Assembly: GCA_010093515.1 (NCBI GenBank)
Contig: MU001689.1
Coordinates: forward strand, 262,603-301,836
From: Lineolata rhizophorae
Lineage: Eukaryota; Ascomycota; Dothideomycetes; Lineolatales; Lineolataceae
DNA length: 39,234 nt
Direction of reading: 5' to 3'
Every line of letters begins with the position of its first letter. The first letter of the stretch is position 1. Of the stretch, positions 31,311 to 39,234 are shown in pieces. The translations under genes and the position numbers were made by a program. Below the pieces are notes generated by a model. It did no database searches, had not been told where the DNA came from, and worked only from the letters and a program-made list of their open reading frames with translations.

Positions 31311-34300
31311 CTACATCAAGCTCGTCCTTCCCCCAATTTCACTGCCTCCTTGTCCACTTGGCATCTCCCCATTCCTGCCCACAACAAACTCACGGTAGAT
31401 ACGCGCTAACCTTCTCCTCTCATCCGGACCAATCGAGCCCCTCGTCGTTGCCAACGCTGTCAGTACATGCTTCCACCTAATGATAGGCTCCTTGGACTCG
31501 TCTTCTTCATCCTCATCATCACCCCCGTCACGCTCGTCCTTCGCCTCCCCGCTGCCGCCGCGGTGCTGTAGGTGGGCTAACTGCCGCTGTCGCCTGCGCG
31601 CTGCCTGCATATCCGCGATTCGAGCCGCGATGACAGCGCGTTCGCTGATAGACGCAATGGATGCGGCACCTTCTCGCTGCTGTTCCAGACCAAGCTCCGC
31701 GTCGTCGAGGCGGAAGTGGACGAAGTCGGGCACGCCGCCGCTCTTGGAGCGGGACTGCTTGGCGGCAGATGAAGCGGCCACACCGTTCGTCTTTCTCTTC
31801 CCCGGACCACCCTGCTTGCTCCTCGCGCCGTTCATGCCCTCGGTTTCTAGGTCCACGTCGCCTAGTACATCGTGAATCGCCTCTAACTGCGCATTATATA
31901 CGACGGCTTGGAGATCTGCGCCCGAAAACCCGGCCGTTCGCCTCGCTACTTCTCTGAAGTTTTCACCTGCCTCATCATCCTCCCTAATGCTCTCCTCAAA
32001 TCTCAACTTCCTCGCTACCGCCTTCAGGATATCGACTCGCTCGTCCTCGCTTGGTAGGTCGCATAGTAAACTCTTATCTAAGCGACCCGGTCTTAGCAAC
32101 GCTGGATCGATCAAGTCCGGCCTGCTCGTGGCAGCGAGCACGTAGACGCCGCTCAAGCCTTCTGCACCATCCATCTGCGTCAGCAGTTGATTGACGACAC
32201 GATCAGTGACTCCAGTAGAATCGTGCCCGCGCTTCGGTGCAATCGAGTCGAACTCATCGAAGAACAGCACGCATGGCCTGGCCGCCTCCGCGCGCTCAAA
32301 CAAATCTCTAACGCTTTTCTCACTTGCTCCAATATATTTGTTCAGCAACTCGGGCCCCTTGACCGAGATGAAGTTGAGCCCGCACTCGCCAGCCACAGCC
32401 GAGGCCAGTAGCGTCTTGCCGCATCCCGGGTAGCCGTAGAGCATTAAGCCGGAGCGTAGCCGCAGCGGGCACTGCGCGAAGATGGGCGCGTAAGTCGTCG
32501 GGTACTGCAGTGTCTCGAGTAACGTCTGCCGCGTCGCGTGCAATCCGCCGATCGAGTCCCAGCGCGTTGTCGACGACTGCAGCGTCACGTGTAGTAGAGA
32601 GGCCGGCGTGAAGCCAGCAAGTGCCTTGGTGAAGTCTTCGGTGCCGAGAGGGATCGCTTTGTCGCTGGCGCTACGTTGTTGTTGCGAGGTGTCCGATGTG
32701 AGAGCCCGGACGAGTGCTTGGTTGCGCGCGCGCGCTACGATTAGTTTGAGATCTCCAGGCATGTAGCCGTCGGTCTGGCCCGCGATGTCGAGGAAGTCGA
32801 CGTCTTCATCTACTACGAATCCAGCGCTGCCTTCTTGTCGAACATTCTTAATTGTCAGCGCAGTACGCGGCGCATCATCCGATAGTCCTCCTGACGTACT
32901 CGGCCTGCTCCCAATGCCTGCTCCGTCATGCCATCCATTCGCGTCCGCATTGACCGAGCTCGGCGACGTCGGCCTCGAGCCACCGTCCGCGGCTTCATGG
33001 TGTCCCTGCCTTGTAGTTGCCGCAGCGTCCTCCTTCATGAATATCTCTAAGACCTCCCTCCTCCCCTCCTTACTTGGCGCCTTCAGAGACACAATCTCCC
33101 TGATGACGTGCCCACTAATGACCACATTATTGCAGCTCTCCTTGCTTTGCGCCGTCGCCAGAAGCACGACCCCGCTCTCCATACCGCAATACTTCCGCAC
33201 GGTCTGACACACTATTTCGCTGATCTGCCTGCTTCTCCCATTTTCTCCACCAACCTCAAGTTCCGTCTCCACTGGGCACAACTTATCCACGTCATCCAAT
33301 ATAACCAACGACTTCCCACCCAGCCGCGCGCCCCACGCCGCGGCCCCAAATAGCCTGCCTAGCGTCTCCTTGATGGTTCCCACGCGCGGCTCATCCATGA
33401 CAAGAGCCGCACATGAGAAGTGTAGCGCATGGAATAGAAGATTCCTCCTTAGGTTATGCGCTAACACCTGCGCTAGGGACGTTTTCCCGGCGCCCGGTCC
33501 ACCCGTCAACAGCACCGATGATCCGTACGCCAGATGCTGCCCGACCTGCCTCACCACTTTCTGGACGCCGGCCATCTTTGGCGGTTCCACCGGTAGCACC
33601 TCACCGGGCTCCCACGACTTGCTGAGCGCCGCAGGCCGTGCGATCTCCGCCTTCACGTCGAGCGCGAACTTGCGGTCCGACCCGAGGAACCAGAGCGGGG
33701 CGTACACGGCATCGGCATCGGACTTTGAAGCGAGATCGAACCTGAGAATACCACCCGGGAAGGCATGGCCTGCATCGTCCACCCTAGCCGGCAGCACCAT
33801 GCCGTCCGTGAGTGGGCCTTCGAGCAGCGCATGACCCGCCTGCGCAGCGCCCTTGCCGAATAGCGTAGAGAGACGTTGTCGTGCGGCTTCGCGCTCCTCC
33901 TTGAACTCGCCCCCGAAACGGAGCCCAGCGGATGCAGCTTGCAGCGCGCCCGCGCCCATAAATGGTAAGACGCTGACGCCCTTGACGCTCTTGGCTGCGG
34001 CAGGCGGCGGCGCGGGCTCGACGCGCACTAGGCCACCAACGAGCCCGTCCGCGCCCAGCATCGCGCACAGTTCGCTCGATAGTGCCGCATGTCTGGCATC
34101 TGGCGCATCTTCCCAGCGGGCGAGCCTAGTTATGACCTTGATGGCGGGCTTGTCGGGCTCGTTGGGCGAGCTAGCGCCGCCGGCGGGATCCTTGGAGTGG
34201 TCGGCCGGCTCGAGAAGGGCCCCCGGCTTGACGATAGAGACAGCGGCGAATGAGGCGCTGCGAAAGGGCCGCGTGACGAGGATGTCGCGGTCGATCCAGA

Positions 34301-35509
34301 CCTTGAGACCGACGTTGCGGTCGATTTCTTCGCCTCCTTTCCTATCTCTACCTTCAACGTCATCCTCGCCGAACCAGTCGGCCACAATCTCCCTATTCAC
34401 GCCGCGTAAAAACACCGCCGCGCGGCTGAATTCGTCGCGCGCGCCCGCGGCGCCGCCTCGTCCTCGGCGGACGGTGCTGGCGCCGCTACGTCCGCCCGTG
34501 CTGGCGGCGCCAGAACTCCGCGTGCGGTGGCCCGAGGCGCGCTCGGGGGGCTGGCGGACCTTGGGCGCGACGTGGACTTCGGCGTCGGGGGAGATCTTGA
34601 CGAAGGGAGAGGAGGATGGAGGTGCGGGCGTGAGGGACTGGACGGCGAAGTTGGCGGTGGAGGTGGGAGAGAGGTGGAGGGTTAAGGGATGAGGGGGTTG
34701 GCGAGGAGAATCTGAGGTGGTGCTGTCCTTGGAATCCTTGGTGGCAGAGTCTTTGGCGGTATTATTGGAGGCGGAGGAGGGATTGTAGTGCGGGTTGGGG
34801 AGCGCACGGACTTGGGAGAGGAAGTTGAGTTCGAGGAATTGGTCATGGAGCTCAATCACTGCAGGAGGATTAGACTAATTAAACGGGCGGTAGAAATTAG
34901 TAGAAGCATGAGGGGAACGTACTCTCCCAATCAGCAGGAGTGAGGGGCTCGATGCCTATTGTGTGGGCCTGAGGAGGATCGATGTGGAGTCTTACCCCGA
35001 CCTACTGAAATGCATCAGTGTGCACTTCTGGAGACGGAATTGCTCGATAGCTGAACAGCATACCTTCTGGCCTTCTGCGAGACCTAGCAACCGCGAATAT
35101 GCCGCATCAATCTCGACCGTGGTAACGTCCTGCTCCCGTGTCCCTACTCTTCCTGCCAGCCCATCCCTCCCTATGACCCCGGAAATCTTGCGTTTACTCG
35201 GGAACCCGGTCCAGCCCAAGAACACGGACTTCTGGACGCTTCTCGGCTCTTTTGAACCTGACTGTGGCGCCTGTTGCTGGGCGTAATTGAGCTCGACGAC
35301 GACATCTTGTTGAACCTATACATGAAATGGGCGTTAGACATGCGTAGCTCTAAAGCGAGCTCACTAGCGAGGAGAAGCCGTACTATGTTCCCATTAACCA
35401 AAACAGCAACGAGAGACGACGGCAGATTGACTAGGCAATTCTTCAGCGAGGGTAGCGGTACGATCTCGGCTTGGGCTACCTGCTGCGCAGGTCTCTTCGG
35501 GAGCGGCAT
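31311..35509 (-). CDS. pex1: Peroxin-1, AAA ATPase of peroxisome biogenesis
   Basis: Pex1 forms a hexamer with Pex6 that pulls the import receptor Pex5 out of the peroxisome membrane. Minus-strand exons: 35509-35384, 35315-35064, 35001-34923, 34858-31311; 1334 residues. The N-terminal domain reads SLKNCLVNLPSSLVAVLVN, VFLGWTGFPSKRK and VTTVEIDAAYSRLLGLAEGQK. The D1 ATPase has Walker A GGPGAGKT (605-612) and Walker B LVILDDVD (670-677); D2 has GYPGCGKT (961-968), VLFFDEFD (1016-1023), GVTDRVVNQLLTQMDG and LRPGR (about 1074-1078). Low-complexity Ser/Asp insertions lie near 175-205, and an Arg/Gly/Ser-rich one near 255-295. The long frame from 34858 opens only at GTG; splicing to the upstream exons supplies the ATG. 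The C-terminus ends GGRTSLM. Divergent from MCM7. Confidence 0.96.
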
Positions 35510-35880
35510 TCCGGCGCCGTGAGCAATTCGAGTCGAGATCGAGGAAACGGCGCAAGCATGGCGAAGCTCACGGCGGAAGTTACAGAGGCTCCGGTCGGCG
35601 GCCGAGAATGCCGAGGTTAGGCGGGTGCGGACGTGCAGGGATAAATGGACAAACCAGACAAACAGTGCAGACGGGACAAACGCTAATGAATCGGAAAAGC
35701 TTAAATCGGTCTCGCGTCGCGCGACGCGCCTCGACGCGCCTCGCGCCTGGCGCCGTTTGCGCCCGGACTTCCCTGCCACTTCTCCTTCCCTTCGTCCTTC
35801 GCAGGTGCCGCCCACCACCACCACTTCACTCTCCCACCTCGCACTCTAAGACTCGTTCGCTGCTTTAACGCGCCATTGCG
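35510..35880. promoter_or_regulatory. Shared PEX1/MCM7 promoter with ACGCG boxes
   Basis: 371 bases separate the divergent start codons. Three ACGCG cores lie on the MCM7 side: 35724-35728, 35734-35738 and 35868-35872. The first two sit in a perfect 10-base tandem repeat GACGCGCCTC (35723-35742). ACGCG is the core of the MBF/DSC1 site that drives replication genes, including MCM genes, at G1/S in yeasts, so MCM7 control is the likely role. Effect on PEX1 is unknown. Confidence 0.6.
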
Positions 35881-38640
35881 ATGGCGCTTCTCAAAGACCG
35901 CGCGCGCGTCAACTATGACGAGCAGCAAGGTGCGTAATGACCCTATCCCAGGCGACAAGAACAACTCCATCTCATTGCGCTAACACCTGTTCTATAGCCG
36001 CCTTCGAGGACTTTCTTCAGGGGTACAAGTCCTTCACCACCGAGACAGAGCGCGCGTTGCAGGACCTGCACATCCAGGATACCGACGGCCTGAGCGATGA
36101 GTACGATTTCATGGACGAGTCGGACGACGGCGTCCAGCAGGGAGGTCGCCGCGCGGGACGAGCGGGCGGTAACAACCAGAGGAGAGGCCCCAAATATAAA
36201 TACATGGAGATGCTGCAGCAGGTCGCGGATAGAGAGCGAGATGAGATATTAATTGATTTGGACGATTTGGACGAGGTGAGTTGGTGCAGCATTATTCGAA
36301 CCTCTTAGGGAGTTAGGGTAGACTAACGTAACACCAACAATGTAGTGGGAGAAGAACATGCCAGAAGAACAGAGGGGTCTGCGGCTTGTATCTTCCGTTG
36401 AGATGAACGCCAATCACTACACTGAGATCTTCTCACGAGCGGTGGACAAGGTCATGCCTCGCCCGACCAGGGATATAACGTGCGCCGGCTCCCCATCAAT
36501 TCCTACGCCTTCCACATTTACTAAATTTTTTTTGCCGTAGATTCAAGGACGACGTTCTTGACATCATCATGTCACAACGCACTAAGCGCAACGAGCAAAT
36601 ACGGGAGTCCCAGGATGAAACCATGGACCCTGACGTTGCCGACTCCATCTTCCCGCCCGCTCTTACGAGGCGATACACCCTCAACTTCAAGCCCATGACT
36701 CCATCGGGCTCGAGCAGCACCCGCATCAGCAATAAGGCGCTTGCCGTGCGTAACGTCAAGGGCGAGCACCTAGGCCATCTAATCATAGTACGCGGGATCG
36801 CGACGCGCGTGTCAGACGTGAAGCCCTCCGTGCAAGTGAATGCGTACTTCTGCGATCGATGCGGTAGCGAGGTGTTCCAGCCCGTGACGAGCAAGCAATT
36901 CACCCCTTTAGTCGAATGTCCATCCACGGATTGTAAGGCCAACCAAACCAAGGGCCAACTGTTCCCATCAACACGGGCGTCCAAGTTCCTGCCTTTTCAG
37001 GAGGTTAAGATTCAAGAGATGGCGGATCAGGTGCCCGTGGGGCACATCCCGCGGCAGCTGACGGTTCACTGCCACGGGCCGCTGGTGCGGCAGATCAACC
37101 CGGGCGACGTCGTGGACCTGGCGGGCATTTTCCTGCCGACGCCGTATACGGGCTTCAAGGCTATTCGCGCTGGCCTCCTAACCGACACGTACCTCGAAGC
37201 CCAGTGGGTCAACCAGCACAAGAAGGCCTACGACGATATCACGTTAGCTCCTTCAACGTTGCGGCGCATGAATGACCTACAACGCTCGGGCGAGCTCTAT
37301 GACGTCCTCAGCCGCTCCATTGCGCCCGAGATCTTCGGCCATCTCGATATCAAGAAGGCACTGCTACTGCAGTTGATTGGAGGTGTCACGAAGGAAATGG
37401 GCGACGGCATGCGCATCCGTGGCGATATCAACATTTGCCTCATGGGTGATCCTGGTGTTGCCAAGTCGCAGCTACTCAAGTACATCGCCAAGGTAGCGCC
37501 GCGTGGTGTATACACAACGGGACGGGGCAGCTCCGGCGTCGGTCTGACTGCGGCCGTGATGCGGGACCCAGTGACGGATGAGATGGTCCTCGAAGGTGGC
37601 GCCCTCGTGCTCGCCGACAATGGCATGTGCTGCATCGACGAGTTCGACAAGATGGACGACGGGGACCGAACCTCGATACACGAGGTAATGGAGCAGCAGA
37701 CCATCTCCATATCTAAAGCGGGCATCACGACGACACTCAACGCGCGCACGTCCATCCTAGCGGCCGCGAATCCGGTCTATGGCCGCTACAACCCACGGGT
37801 CTCGCCAATCGAGAACATCAACCTGCCCGCCGCCCTGCTCTCCCGCTTCGATATCCTGTTCCTCATTCTCGACACACCCTCGCGCGACGCGGACGAGGAA
37901 CTGGCCCGCCACGTCACTCACGTGCACATCCACAACCGTCACCCAGACCCGCCGGGGGCAGGGGCCGGTGAGGGCGGTGGGACGGGCGGCATCTTCTTCT
38001 CCCCACAGGAGGTCCGCCAGTACGTCGCACGTGCGCGGTCGTACCGCCCGACCGTCCCGCAGTCCGTCGCAGACTACATGGTCGCCGCCTACGTCCGCAT
38101 GCGGCAGCAAGGGCGCCGCGACGCGAAGGAGAATAAGCAGTTTACGCACACGTCGCCGCGCACGCTACTAGGTGTGCTACGTCTAGCGCAAGCCTTGGCG
38201 CGGCTGCGCTTCGCGGACGAGGTCATCTCGGACGACGTCGACGAGGCGCTGCGTTTGGTCGAGGTGAGCAAGGCGAGCTTGTACCTCGACGAGCGGGACC
38301 GCAACGCCGCGGATCAGACCCCGAGCTCGAAGATCTACCATTTGATTCGAGGGATGGCGGCGAGTGGGGCGGCGGCTGTGGGCGAGGGGAGCAGTGGTGA
38401 GTTGGATCTAAGGAGGGTGAGGGAGAGGGTTCTCGCGAAGGGCTTTACGGCGGATCAGTTCAGGGAGGCTATTGAGGAGTACGAAGCGTTAGATGTGAGT
38501 GTGCTCCCTTCCCTGTATGCTTGCGGTGGTTTGGAGTGCGTGCTAATATATTTGTTACGCAGGTCTGGCAAACCGCCGCAGAGGGCACGCGGCTGGTGTT
38601 TGTTGAGGCGGATGATGAGAATATGGATGAGGTGTTTTAG
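35881..38640 (+). CDS. mcm7: DNA replication licensing factor MCM7
   Basis: Subunit of the MCM2-7 replicative helicase. Exons 35881-35929, 35998-36275, 36346-36479, 36541-38494, 38563-38640; 830 residues, usual for fungi. The zinc finger has C258, C261, C280 and C285 (CDRCGS and ECPSTDC). ATPase motifs: Walker A GDPGVAKS (456-463), Walker B CIDEFD (518-523), and the arginine-finger motif LLSRFD (586-591). The N-terminus [16 protein letters not shown] and [11 protein letters not shown] are conserved in filamentous fungi. A Gly-rich insert ([12 protein letters not shown], about 630-641) follows the ATPase domain. All four introns are 61-70 bases and keep frame; the last cuts just before [15 protein letters not shown], the conserved C-terminal end. 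ATG 35881 is 9 bases after an ACGCG box. Confidence 0.97.
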
Positions 38641-39234
38641 ACCCTTGTTATTAGTGTTGTGCTGTCGTTATTTTAAAATTATAAGAGGCAGTATTGCTGG
38701 CACTTGTCTGGTAGCGCGGGTCTGCGTTACTTTTTGAAGATGTGGGCGTTTTAAGGAGTCAGCTACGTGTACGGTGCGGCGGGTATTGTTTGCAGTTGCG
38801 TACTTATAGAATAAGTTCAAGTCCTGGCGAGAAAAAGAGCTAGGTGATAAATGACCGGTGTGTGTTAGTGCTATTGTGGTACTTGATCACCTGTCTTGGT
38901 ACGCCTTCGGGCCTTTTTATCAGTCCACTAAATGCTCTCCGCAAGTCCCACCATTCAAGTTTTGGATAAATAGAATTGAGTTGAGTGCACACCATTTTGA
39001 AATGGGATACTGTAGTAGGGTGTGCGAGGTTAGTAGTATCACTTGTCATAGTTGAGTAGCATCTTCGGTATCTTATTTGACTAAAGGTAGAAAAGGGGTT
39101 ATTACAAAATAATATAGGGAAAGGATCTTTTATTATATGATTAGTAGCAAGGTAAAATTAATAGTTTATACGTTAAAATATAGTTGTTATAACGTGTAGT
39201 ACCCCCTGGTCGGTCAGACCCCCTGGTCGGTCAG
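38641..39234. other. MCM7 downstream region, becoming AT-rich
   Basis: About 590 bases. The first part is the MCM7 3' region. From about 39060 to 39200 the DNA is strongly AT-rich with many TA steps. It ends in a GC-rich 17-base tandem repeat at the window edge. No coding frame is supported. Confidence 0.5.
39201..39234 (+). repeat. Two exact copies of a 17-base unit at the window edge
   Basis: ACCCCCTGGTCGGTCAG occurs at 39201-39217 and again, identical, at 39218-39234, the last base of the window. The array may continue beyond. The abrupt switch from AT-rich DNA to this unit suggests the border of a minisatellite or of a repeat element. Confidence 0.75.

Noticed and set aside
1-39234. tRNA, rRNA, CRISPR array or intact transposon
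   Set aside because: No tRNA T-arm/anticodon arrangement, regular spaced repeats, transposase or reverse-transcriptase motifs were seen on either strand by eye.

Overview
The window is nuclear DNA from a filamentous ascomycete (Pezizomycotina). The signs are many short introns (about 50-160 bases, GT...AG, with CTAAC/CTGAC-type branch points), a HET-domain gene, a fungal rhodopsin-domain (PTH11-like) membrane protein, and fungal versions of core genes. A Sordariomycete is my best guess, but that is an impression from gene style, not a placement. I see no bacterial operon, CRISPR array, tRNA, rRNA or intact mobile element.

Twelve protein genes can be supported, eleven of which I recognise. 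Left to right: an MFS transporter (+, 937-2884); the spliceosomal SmB protein (-, 4213-5226) divergent from ribosomal protein L11 (+, 5639-6305); a HET-domain protein (-, 6716-9070) divergent from the mitochondrial pyruvate carrier subunit MPC1 (+, 10209-10997); translation factor eIF2 gamma (+, 11873-13556); an INSIG homologue (+, 15145-16749); a rhodopsin-domain protein (+, 20538-22049); a glycerol-3-phosphate acyltransferase (+, 23054-25066); an unrecognised acidic repeat protein (-, 25935-26624); an erythromycin-esterase-family protein (+, 27802-29192); and PEX1 (-, 31311-35509) divergent from MCM7 (+, 35881-38640). Exon coordinates were worked out by hand from reading frame, splice consensus and family conservation.

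The genes do not form a pathway. Most are housekeeping (splicing, translation, mitochondrial pyruvate import, lipid synthesis, peroxisome biogenesis, DNA replication). INSIG and the acyltransferase both belong to lipid homeostasis but are about 6 kb apart with another gene between them. Several pairs are divergent and may share promoters: SmB/RPL11 (412 bases) and PEX1/MCM7 (371 bases). The accessory genes (MFS, HET, acidic repeat protein, erythromycin esterase) lie beside the AT-rich or gene-poor stretches at 2885-4212, 9071-10208, 26625-27741 and 29193-31310.

The points most worth a second look are a 9-base micro-exon in SmB, a 42-base tandem duplication over the start of the MFS gene, the acidic 15-residue-repeat protein next to an erythromycin-esterase-like gene, several palindromes in promoters or gene-poor DNA, and a 17-base tandem repeat at the right edge. 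I did not find a convincing new multi-gene system.
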